Below are positions 37,577 to 47,168 of a DNA stretch of 64,000 nt, piece after piece. Below the pieces are notes generated by a model. That model did no database searches. It saw only the letters and a list, made by a program, of their open reading frames with translations, and had not been told where the DNA came from. The stretch is from Acanthopleura granulata (lineage: Eukaryota > Mollusca > Polyplacophora > Chitonida > Chitonidae): positions 21,668,007 through 21,732,006 of the forward strand of contig JABBOT010000004.1 of the NCBI GenBank assembly GCA_016165875.1, given 5' to 3'. Numbering within the stretch: the first letter of the stretch is position 1; each line of letters begins with the position of its first letter. The translations under genes and the position numbers were made by a program.

Positions 37577-37730
37577 TCCCATATGGACACCAGCGGGAGA
37601 CGAAAACTTTAGCGAATTTGATGGATTTGTTTTGGGCGATGATTTACCCGATTGGCCAAGCGATGAACCCATGTGGACATCTTCAGAGTTTACAGGAACG
37701 ACCACAAAAACGAAGTGTTCCTCTGACCAG
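37569..37730 (+). CDS. ASZ1: ASZ1 exon 1
   Basis: 54 codons starting MAFPIWTPAGDENFSEFDGF, acidic and aromatic. The frame stops soon after, and the only boundary that joins in phase to exon 2 is CAG|GCAAGA, a GC donor. The start sits in a TISU-like context. Confidence 0.78.
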
Positions 37731-40700
37731 GCAAGAAAAGAGAAAAGTTGTTGAGACTTGAACTGAAGAGTTCTGAACTACTGATTCCAACTACTGACAG
37801 ATAGAGATAGTAACTGTAGTCCTAGACCATCTGGATGGAGTAAGGGCTTTATTTTGAATTTCTGACACTCATCACACCCCTCAGTTCATTCCCCGGACTC
37901 AACAAAATCGTTGCAGAGCATGGCATTGAATTTTTACAATTAGTTTTGGCAAGTTATTCGGCCTCAGCCCATTTAAAATGGGCACAATGTTAGAGTCACG
38001 TTTCTAAGACAACTTTAGGGTTGAGTTTTGCCACAGTATAGGTCCTTTTAAAATTTGATGTCAGCTTTTAAAAGTTCATGTCTTGCTTTTATAAATGAGT
38101 TAATAGCAGGCCAAGACACAATGGTTATTTATGTTTTTATGCCCAGTTTACAGGCTCAAATAGAGTAGAAGTGTATTTGTCATTGATTGGAACAAACGGT
38201 ATACGAAACATGCCTCTTCAGGTACAATACAGGTACATTGTCCTGGTAACATTGCCCAGCTGTGTGCAATTTATCTGGGGTGATCCCCGACACCATTTTT
38301 ACATTGGCTCTCCCCAAAAATTAAATAGACCGAAATAGCACCTCTCATCCATTCCATAATGACAGTGATTTTTGGAGGTTAATGCATTCTTTGAAGTGAG
38401 TTATATATTAATGGAACAGTAGATTTCAAAATAGGATTGAAGTATACAAAGAGCAAGAAGCTATTGCGACACAACAACTGTGCTGGTGTTAACATGAGCC
38501 ATTGACCTACCAGGAGACCAAAGGGAAATTCCTGTTGACTGCTTTATAGACAGCCAGTTCATTTTACTTTGTTACACTACACCTGAGTTACATGTACATA
38601 ACAGCAGGTTGTCTCAAAGTAATGAAACAATCATTATAAAAGTCAAAGCATTGTAGGTGACGATTTTTGTTTCTAGGTCACCTGTTCAAAGTGCAGTGGG
38701 AGCATAGGTTTATCCAGGGGGAGTATCCCAGTGTCTTTAAGACACCCTGTTTTGGTGAAATTAACATGGGAGAGATAGAGAAAATGCGATAAAAATTTGC
38801 CACTTTAACACCCTGATATCATGTTCTGGTTAAGTCTATGAGTGGGAGCTTATCTCATAACTCAAGCATCAACTTAATTCAGCATGCAACAAAGACCTTG
38901 CACCCTTCTGTAGCTCAAGTGGTATTGTTACTCTTAGCCATAAAATTCACACCAAAAGGCCATATTTGCTTGATGTCAACAGTTTTGACCCGATCTCAAA
39001 TTGTAACAAATTGAAACCTAAATCTTGATATCAGTGAGTTGTTATGATTTGATCTAATAAAGGAAAATAAGCATATAATTTGTCAAATAAATTAGAAGTT
39101 GTATGCATGTAATTAACTCAATTGTGTATTCCAGATTACGAATGATGAACCACGACCAAGAGGTGGGTTTGGTGTTCCACAGAAGAACACAGGACATAGT
39201 TCAAAGCATTTGAAGAATGGTTCAAGAGAAGGAAGCAGAAAAACCTCAAAACGAGCAGGTGCTCGCATGTCTTCTCGCATGGCAAACAATTTTGTTGATG
39301 ACTTAAGGCTTTGCACCATGAAGGGAAATGTTGAGGTTTTGAAGGACTTCTTAAATCAAGGTGAGACTACTCTGTTTCTTGTGATACTTTTTTGCCTTCC
39401 ATTCAAATAGAAATTATTGGATAGTGAAAATCCTGTTGAAGAAAATCTTTAGATGTGATGTGCAAGGTTTTTATTTTCTTTATAAATTTCTACATAGAAT
39501 TCCTGTGTGACCTGGTGTTGACTCTTTGTTTAAGTATATATCATGTAAAACCCTGACTCTATTTATGTCCTGACATTTTTTTTATGTGCCTGTTACATTA
39601 GTAATGGGAGATAATTTGGTGGAGACCTTTTAACTATTATGTAAGAAAGGAAACCTTCTTTTTATGTCTGTTAATTGTTTTCTTTTACAGGTTTACCTGT
39701 TGACACAGTGTTGAAATGTGGCTGGACTCCCTTGATGTATGGAGCTAGCTTGGCAAAACCAGAGATTGTTCAAGTCTTGTTGGATACAGGAGCGAAGCCA
39801 AACTTTCATCAAGGTAGAAAAACTTTATTATAAAAAAATAAAAGGATGCACATAAAACATAGCGTTTGTTAAACATCCTGTAGACATACCAACAGATTCA
39901 GAGTTGGTATGTCTGGGTAAGCTTTTTTGATAAGGTTAGCTGTGTGGTCAACATAGGCTGCAATTTTAACTGAAGCAAAATATCTATGAGCTGCCAGATT
40001 TTTCCATATTCTAGTTTAAAATTGTCACATTTTTGAAGGGGGGGTTTGTCCAAAAAAATTATTTCTTTCACCTCTAGAACTATGAGTCACCATAAAAATG
40101 AAACACTGTATACATGTATTTTGTGCATATGGCTTTATGTTATCTGTTGGGAACAGCCACTTCACAGTCATTTATAGTGATGATGTGAGCATGATTTCCA
40201 GTTTTTGATGGTGATTTGAATACACCCACAATTCAGAATGAGCGTCCATTTGCATACACCTGCAGCTGGTGTTATCAGTGACAGTTTTGGGACATCATTG
40301 GATGATGTGGACACAAGCCTTAATTACCATTTTCAGTAAGAATGTGTGAACACCCTTCAGTTACACTTTTCATTGACAAATTGCATACACCCTCCACCCT
40401 GTATGACAAAGCCTTGACATTGTGTTTGTAGATCAGTTCACAGTTTTAATGGCAGGATGTTCCAGCACCAGGCAAGAAGAGGAAACCGTGTTACAATGCA
40501 TCAAACTGCTTGTAGAGGCAGGGGCTGATATCAATGCTCATGATAGGTAAAATACTTCAACCTGTTGCATCCTATCCAGTTCTTGTTTAGTAACTTCATA
40601 GCCTAAAAGTATGGTATTAAAGATCGATATAATACATTTTTTCTCGTTTTTTGGGACGGGGGGGGGGGGGCAACATTTTTGTGGCTGAATTATGAAATAT

Positions 40701-43700
40701 GTAGTGTGTTTAAGAAACTTTCGTTTCATGTGCAAAGTAATGTATGGAGAACAAAAAAACAGGACGGCGATAACTAACCTAACTTTCGGTGTAAATAGCT
40801 CACTGAAAACCAAACAAACAGACAGAGCATATTTCATTGAAAAATTTTTATGAATATACATAAAGATGTAATTGGTCTTCATTCTTGCAATTTGAGATAA
40901 GCCACATAATTCTCCTTGATGCCGTAATTTTATTAAAGTGCAAATTGCATGCTCATTACGTAGAACAGACGTAGGCTTAGAACAACGTCTTTCATCTAGG
41001 TGAGACCTCTTTTCCTTGTATTTGACATGTTCTTCTCATGAGTCTGTGAAATAAATAAGATGTTAAGAGTATGGACCAAATTAATGTTGTACATGAGTTT
41101 TACATGACATGTAAATCATTTCAGGTATCATATGACACCTTTGATCTTTGCTGCAAGAGCTGGTCATGCCCTGGTTGCTGAATACTTTATTCAGAATGGT
41201 GCCCAGATAAACAAACAAGACAGCCGGGGATGGACAGTAAGTCTGGTTTTAATCAAGCACATGATTTCATAAACGGAATTTCATGGATTCCCCTACTCTC
41301 AATGTCCATAGAGACCACAGTAAGCAAGTAGTGATTAAGGTTAAAGGGTTTGGGCAGTTTTATGTTTTTTTGAAATTCATTTCACTTCTATCAATAAAGT
41401 CTGAACATCACATGTGAGAATTTTGTCAGTAACTTGCCAAAAGGTCCTTTGTTTACCACAGGCATAAAACTGAGCACCGTGGTATAAGAGGAAGACTCGT
41501 GGGCAAGAGGTTAAGCAGCAAGCAATTATGAATGGAAATAGGTACAAAAGTGCTCTGCTTTCTTCTAGGTACAGCGTTAGATATTCAGTTTGTGAAAGCT
41601 GGTTTTGGAAAAGATATCTGAGGTTAAAATGCTTTAGGTGAGGGATTTAATTTAGAAAAAAAATGTCTATTTGTATAGTTTATTGACTTAAAGACCAGAA
41701 TCTGCACTTGCTAACTTATATTTAGATAGCTGCTGCAGAGTCAAATCTTCTTTTGTTATACTTTATAGCACTATGAATTTCTTGTACTTTTCTTAGATGT
41801 ACCTGTCAAGCACAACAACCAGTTAGTATGAGTTCTGTTTGTGGACTTCATTATTGAATATAACTTATTACTGATGAATTTGAACTTGAGGCATATGACA
41901 TTGGTGTGTTTTCCTCTGTCTATGTGTGCATGTGAAATAAGTAGTTTTCAATACACGTACCCCAACATTGGCCTATCTCCAGAATTCTTCAACACAGGTT
42001 TTTTTTTTTTTTTCTATTATCATTACCGATATATTGCTGGTATTTATATTTGTCTTTAGTTTTAATTCTTCCTTGTTTCAGGCTCTGAGTTGGGCAGTAA
42101 GTAAGAACAAAAAGCTAACAGTGCAAAAGTTGATAGAGCTTGAAGCTGACCCATTTAGAAAGCATTCTGATGGTCAGACAGCTGCAGATTTGGCATTCGC
42201 AGAAAACTTTCAGGTAAAACTGGTTTCTGATATTTTCCTGATTTAGAATATAAATATACCTAAATGCAAATTTGTATAAAGTTATAGCTGGATGAAGGTA
42301 AAATTTTAACATGTTCCAGCATGTAATGTTTTACACTGCATATGTACATTTATGTACATGTATTTTTTTAATTTCAGGTATTTTTTAACCTTTCATTGTT
42401 TTGTCATATATGCTTGATTATGCCAAATATAATGTCATTATTTTAAACCTGGGGGCCAACATTTTAACACTATCACCTTATCTGCGATTTGTCAAGAGTC
42501 ATTATCTGACTTGGCATAAACATGTTAAAAAAAAAGGTTTTTCCACGACTGAAACAGAAACTCTTACTGTAAATATTCCAAACAGTGAAATTATAGCTGA
42601 GACATGTAATATTAAATACTGTGTGTGGCTTGACAGGATTTCCTTGTGCTGATGAAAGATCCTCGTGCCCAGCCAGAAGACAAGGTTGTGGTCCCCACAG
42701 GAGTGGTGTCCGAGAGTGCTGTGGAGAGAAACTACAGGCTAACCAGGTATTAACCCAATCTGTTCTGTGCAAGTTCATGGTCTCCAGGGCCTGTTGTTAG
42801 CTATTACCAGCGCTTGAGTATTAAATCATTGTTAACTTCAATTACGATAGCTGAACAGTTTTGACCTTTGCAAAATATTATTCATTTTCATGTAAAGATT
42901 ATATTAAAAACAATGTGGGGGAACAAAATAGTTGATGAGTGACTTGTTTTGTGCCTCTCAGATTTCTGTGACATTTTCTTTTATTTGCGTTTAGAGTAGC
43001 TGGTTGAGAGTAAGTCCATTTTTATTGAATTGAGAATGTAAATTCATGTTAGTTACTTTGAGATGAATCACTCCAGGCACATCAATTTTGATGTATAAAA
43101 ATATTTACATGTGCTAAGCATAGCCTTTCTAAATTCCAGCAAAGAGTACCACTTAGCGTGATCTTGTCTTAAATTTGCATTGGGTGGCTCTTTCAGTTCA
43201 TATGTCAAACATGGAGAGTTGGAGTTATTCCTCAGAGGCTTAGGCCTGTCCAGTCTCACTGACCTGTTCAAACACCATCATGTCGACTTTGCTGGACTAC
43301 TTCTACTAAATGAAGCAGACCTGGAGAAGGTGAAGACCTTGTTTGCTGCAGTATTTCTCCCAAATCCAGGCGAATTCCAGAAGTGCATTGTTTTGGAATT
43401 TTTCAGAGTCCATTTCTCAACACAATACATCCTTTGCCTGTGTGTCGATTTTTTTGTAAACACGCTTGAACACTTGTATCCAGGTTTATTTAACTCAAGC
43501 CATGTATGAACTTTGGCACTTGGAAGAATTTTCTATGATTTTCATAAATTTTTTTCAACAGTCATTCAAGGTATATTTTGTGAAAAGCATGTGCACAAAC
43601 TATATGTTAAACACTCAAGAAGTTTTCACAAAAGATACAAGATCAAGTGCAGCAGTTAAAATATAGATCAACAATGATTTCTTTTGAAGTGTATTTCACA

Positions 43701-45678
43701 TGTGGCCACACATTGTTGTGCGAAATTCCTGTGTAAGTCACCTGCCCAGATTAATTTTGAAAAAATGAAAAAATGCTTTTTCTTCAAATTCTCTGGAAAG
43801 TTGTCTGATTTTGAATATACTTTAGCATTTGTTTATATAGACACTCACTTCATATTTTCTCATAGATTGGGGTTGAACAAGTTGGTGTGAGGAAAAAAAT
43901 TTTAGATGGTATACACAAAGTTCACAAAAAAGACTGGGAATCTGGCAGTCTTCCAGCAGTGCAATCAGAAAAACAAATCAAGTAAGTGAGGAACTCTAAC
44001 ACTTAAGTGTAAACAAACCCCTTAAAGAGACTATGGCCACAGATCAGTTTCGTGTAAAGCAGAACTAAAGAAACTCCAAATAGCAAGAGCATCAGTTAAA
44101 CTTGTGTCTTGTTTTGCACAACTCTTAGAACTCCGGTTGGATGATGCTTCACTACCTGTAATTACCCATTTTAGATCTTGTCTTTTTTGCTAATTTACCT
44201 GACAATAACTCCAAGTGCAGGTTAACAGTAATCACCAAGCAGATTTTAGTGTAGAGGGAAGTAGAATTATGTTTATGACCCAACATTTTGGGATTCAAGG
44301 TACAAAGGTAGGTAACAAAATAACCATTAATATTTCAGAAGCCCCAGATTAATTTAAAAGGAAAATCCATTAATGCTACATTATCCTTGATCATCAGGAA
44401 TGTTCACGTCAAGGATTAAATATTGAGACAGTTTGATACCAGAATTGTTATTGGGGAAAAAAAATAACCCAAAAGTTTAATTGAACAGCACCCAAATGAT
44501 TTGTGATTTGTTTCAGCTACAGTCAGTCAGTTGCCATGATGAGCAACATCTCATCCCACCTTCTTTACATTGGGTGCTCAGTGGCTTACATCAGAAAGCA
44601 AATTTCAGCTCATCCAGATATATTGGATACACAGGTAAAGTTATTTTTATGATACACAGATTGCTATTGGAAAACTTCATTATCTCCCAAAGGAATCTCT
44701 TAAACATTCAAACGGAATGTTAAAGAGATAAGGTTTGTGACATGTAAACCTGACAAAATGTAATTTAAGTACTTGGCTTGTATCAAGTTTGTGTCTTTCA
44801 CTGGATTTATTCATTCTTTGTTTTAAGACCAAAGAGACCTAACACTGTCAACACATTTCTGAAAAATTATTATTATTTTTGCAGTGTACTTGTTTTTTGT
44901 CTGTCTTTTAACAGGATGGGAATGGGCCAGATGTCTTGTGCCAGCAGTCTATTGACAGCATGGTTAACTTACAAAAGCTTGACAAGGAAATTGTGTCCTT
45001 GCAGAATTATTTAAAAAAGGTGAGTACAAAATAAGATCTTTGCCTTGCTTTATTTTTTTTTTTACTATGGACAGTGTTATAACAAAAACCGATTGGTGGT
45101 GGGTCTTCGTGTTCTAATTCAGTGTTGAGATCAATCCCAAGTCGGGTCATACCAAAGACTTGAAAATGGTACTTCTTGCTGCCTTGCTTGGCGCCTAGCA
45201 ATGAGAGATTGAAGCAAGGAAAGGTGACCAGTCAGCCTGGTGTCAGTATAATGTGACCAGATGGGATGTCATGTCTGGTGTCAGTTTGACGACATGGACT
45301 CGTCCTGCCTCAAGCATACATAGTATACCCTGTATATACAAGTACTAAGGACTCCTCGTCCTCCTGTAACTGAATAATTATGAAGTACGACGTAAAACCT
45401 AAGCGTACATACATATCTTTCACAGTGAACATTGTAATGTATTACAGGTTTTAGCCAATGGAAACTACCAGCCTGCAGACCTTGTCACAAAGCCAAAGGC
45501 GCGACACACAGGGAAAAAACTCTGGCAGAAGAAAGTAGTGACGTTTGGTGCTGTTGCATTTACTCTTTCTGCTGCAGTATATTTCAGGGAAATCATCTCG
45601 GAGACTGTGATGAATACTGTGATAAAAATTCAATGCTTTTTTGAGAACTCTGACATCAGCAGTCGAAAGGTTGTCTAA
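37569..45678 (+). CDS. ASZ1: ASZ1/GASZ: ankyrin repeat, SAM and leucine zipper protein (complete, 12 exons)
   Basis: A germline protein of nuage/intermitochondrial cement, tail-anchored to the mitochondrial outer membrane and needed for piRNA biogenesis and transposon silencing in animals. Coding exons: 37569-37730, 39135-39360, 39691-39813, 40432-40546, 41125-41236, 42082-42213, 42637-42746, 43197-43329, 43866-43981, 44517-44634, 44915-45019, 45448-45678; 1,683 nt, 560 aa (mammalian protein about 475 aa). Residues ~105-290 are ankyrin repeats (CGWTPLMYGASLAKPEIVQV, MTPLIFAARAGHALVAEYFI). Residues ~330-400 are a SAM domain (HGELELFLRGLGLSSLTDLF). A short amphipathic helix (LDKEIVSLQNYLKK, ~472-485) matches the zipper region. 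Residues ~514-530 form a C-terminal membrane anchor (VVTFGAVAFTLSAAVYF) after a basic stretch. The extra length is mostly N-terminal, where an acidic, Trp-containing first exon and a basic, Gly/Arg/Ser-rich second exon precede the repeats. Confidence 0.94.
39135..39360 (+). CDS. ASZ1: ASZ1 exon 2: basic linker and first ankyrin helix
   Basis: Acceptor TATTCCAG, donor CAAG|GTGAGA. Encodes ITNDEPRPRGGFGVPQKN, a Ser/Lys/Arg-rich linker, then NFVDDLRLCTMKGNVEVLKD, the start of the ankyrin array. Confidence 0.9.
39691..39813 (+). CDS. ASZ1: ASZ1 exon 3: ankyrin repeat
   Basis: Acceptor TTTTACAG, donor CAAG|GTAGAA, phase 1 to 1. Encodes LPVDTVLKCGWTPLMYGASL and VQVLLDTGAKPNF. Confidence 0.94.
40432..40546 (+). 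CDS. ASZ1: ASZ1 exon 4: ankyrin repeat
   Basis: Acceptor TTTGTAG, donor GATAG|GTAAAA. Encodes QFTVLMAGCSSTRQEEETVL and KLLVEAGADINAHD. Confidence 0.94.
40658..40670. repeat. Poly-G run in ASZ1 intron 4
   Basis: Thirteen consecutive G residues on the plus strand in the intron 40547-41124. Such runs are prone to length change and sequencing error. The other ASZ1 introns (37731-39134, 39361-39690, 39814-40431, 41237-42081, 42214-42636, 42747-43196, 43330-43865, 43982-44516, 44635-44914) show nothing distinctive. Confidence 0.95.
41125..41236 (+). CDS. ASZ1: ASZ1 exon 5: ankyrin repeat
   Basis: Acceptor ATTTCAG, donor ACA|GTAAGT. Encodes YHMTPLIFAARAGHALVAEY and NGAQINKQDSRGWT. Confidence 0.95.
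42082..42213 (+). CDS. ASZ1: ASZ1 exon 6: last ankyrin repeat
   Basis: Acceptor TTGTTTCAG, donor CAG|GTAAAA, 44 codons. Encodes ALSWAVSKNKKLTVQKLIEL and DGQTAADLAFAENFQ. Confidence 0.94.
42637..42746 (+). CDS. ASZ1: ASZ1 exon 7: ankyrin-SAM linker
   Basis: Acceptor CTTGACAG, donor ACCAG|GTATTA. Encodes DFLVLMKDPRAQPEDKVVVP and VVSESAVERNYRLT. Confidence 0.88.
43197..43329 (+). CDS. ASZ1: ASZ1 exon 8: SAM domain, first half
   Basis: Acceptor CTTTCAG, donor AAG|GTGAAG. Encodes HGELELFLRGLGLSSLTDLF and VDFAGLLLLNEADLEK. Reading on past the donor gives no SAM-like sequence. Confidence 0.93.
43866..43981 (+). CDS. ASZ1: ASZ1 exon 9: SAM domain, second half
   Basis: Acceptor TCTCATAG, donor CAA|GTAAGT. 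Encodes IGVEQVGVRKKILDGIHKVH, the closing SAM helix (G-V-x-x-R-K-K-I-L), and a linker. Confidence 0.92.
44517..44634 (+). CDS. ASZ1: ASZ1 exon 10: helical region
   Basis: Acceptor GTTTCAG, donor CAG|GTAAAG. Encodes SVAMMSNISSHLLYIGCSVA and YIRKQISAHPDILDTQ. Confidence 0.88.
44915..45019 (+). CDS. ASZ1: ASZ1 exon 11: zipper-like helix
   Basis: Acceptor TTTAACAG, donor AAG|GTGAGT, 35 codons. Encodes SIDSMVNLQKLDKEIVSLQN and YLKK, an amphipathic helix with Leu/Val/Ile heptad-like spacing. Confidence 0.88.
45089..45414 (+). mobile_element. tRNA-derived SINE, family 1, copy B (ASZ1 last intron)
   Basis: Shares with the copy at 1027 the order GAGATCAATCCCAAGTCGGG, AAAATGGTACTTCTTGCTGC, TGTCATGTCTGGTGTC and GACGTAAAACCTAAGC. 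It fills most of the intron 45020-45447. Confidence 0.75.
45448..45678 (+). CDS. ASZ1: ASZ1 exon 12: membrane anchor and C-terminus
   Basis: Acceptor TATTACAG, stop TAA at 45676-45678. A basic stretch (KARHTGKKLWQKK) is followed by the hydrophobic helix VVTFGAVAFTLSAAVYF and 30 further residues; mammalian GASZ ends much sooner after its anchor. Confidence 0.9.
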   Translation, partial: VLANGNYQPADLVTKPKARHTGKKLWQKKVVTFGAVAFTLSAAVYFREIISETVMNTVIKIQCFFENSDISSRKVV

Positions 45679-45870
45679 CTTTCAGATTTGAAATTGAAAT
45701 GTTTTTTGTATAGAAATCAGAAAGGATTTGTACAGAAATTCAGTTCACATTATGCTGAGAATAGAGACCCTTGGTGACGCTAGTTTGATGAGTGAACATA
45801 TAGTTCTAATGGTTTGAAATTCAGGGAACTGTACAAAAATGTACACATATAGTTTGAGAACTGAACTAGA

Positions 45871-45876
45871 AATAAA
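45871..45876 (+). terminator. Candidate poly(A) signal for ASZ1
   Basis: AATAAA 193 bp past the stop codon; a second AATAAA occurs at 46165-46170. Confidence 0.45.
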
Positions 45877-46384
45877 TTCTGAGATTTCATCAACCATATC
45901 TTGCGATCAGTTGGCAAAGCAACATCACATAGATTTAGTGTAATTGTGTTTGATTACCACATGAACACATTTGATAACATCAACTTTTTTTCCATGTCTG
46001 ATGAAATAGTAAAATGTTGAACATGAATCGTAAACTGGTCCTTTGAAAATTCATGAACTGTTATGCAGACACAATTTGTCTTGATATGAAACCCACTGAG
46101 GGTGTGGATATATAACTTTGAAACGATTCTACCAGCAGGTGAAATGTGATAGCAAAGGATGCATAATAAATAAGTATTTTGTTGATATCAAAAGTGAATA
46201 TTGTTGTCATACTGTCTGGCGACGCACTTGGTGGTGTTTTCTCAGTCTAGTGTAATTGATGACCCACGTGGTTTCCATGTCACCCACATGGTTTACATAT
46301 CAGCTTAATTGTGGGAGAGTTTGTCAATAAATTACCATGCACTGGTGTTTCTGCCACCCAGTAAGATGACTGCAGTGATATGAG

Positions 46385-46436
46385 TTAAAAAATTCTTTAG
46401 TATGGCGTTGAACAACAATCAAGTAAATAAATAAAT
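46385..46436 (+). mobile_element. SINE family 2 tail fragment, plus orientation
   Basis: ATGGCGTTGAACAACAATCA followed by AGTAAATAAATAAAT resembles the 3' end of family 2 (GGCGTAAAACACCAATCAAATAAATA type). Only the end is recognisable. Confidence 0.55.
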
Positions 46437-46569
46437 ATGGGCATGGGCGATAAAAATTGTCTTTGAGACACCAAGTGTTCCTCTTTTTCCTAGCTCGCCT
46501 GTACTAGGTGCATGCAAAGTTTATGTCGTCACCTAAGCATCGGCATCCAATACTAGTAACAGGGAAAGC

Positions 46570-46992
46570 AATGTTAAACAAAATGTTAGGGGTTGTATCT
46601 TAAAAAGTACTGCATGTGTTGAGTTCAGGGTTTGCACACATGTAGAGCGCAGTAACCTGAGGAGATATTCCATTGTTGATTCTGTGTGTGCATATTAAAT
46701 ACCGTAAATTATCGAATTCCTGACTAAGTGCAATGTTTATTAGAGGCTATGTTAACAAAATGTTAGGGGTGGTATCGAATTCCTGATTTAGCACACTGTC
46801 TATTAGAATCAGTGTTAAACAGAATGTTAGGTTGGTATCTGAAAATGTTCTGCATGTATTGAACTCAGGGTTTGTACACGTGTAGAGTGTACATATCAAC
46901 ACTAGGGGGATAATTCTCTGTTGATTCCGTGTATGCATATTAAATACCGTAAATTACCGAATTCCTGACTTAGTGCACTGCATATTAAAATT
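46570..46992. repeat. Tandem duplication with a 241-bp period
   Basis: TTAAACAAAATGTTAGG at 46574 recurs as TTAAACAGAATGTTAGG at 46815. Both are followed in order by CTGCATGT.TTGA..TCAGGG, TGTAGAG, GTTGATTC.GTGT and GCATATTAAATACCGTAAAT. A third short piece of the start (AACAAAATGTTAGGGGTGGT) lies at 46754. Confidence 0.88.
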
Positions 46993-47105
46993 TAGCCCAT
47001 ACAGACGAGCTCTTAGGAAGCCTTGCTGCCGCATCTGGGTTTATATCATATCTTGATTTCGCTTAATGAAATATTATTGAGTTGTGCGCGTCATAAAACA
47101 GATAA

Positions 47106-47168
47106 TTGGCTTAGTATTATTCCAGAATCCTTTTATTATCCCCAGTGGTGGAACTGGTGGATGATTTT
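47106..47168 (+). repeat. Left arm of a 63-bp perfect inverted repeat
   Basis: Begins TTGGCTTAGTATTATTCCAG and ends GGTGGATGATTTT; the exact reverse complement lies at 49921-49983. No matching target-site duplication is seen outside the arms. Confidence 0.95.
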
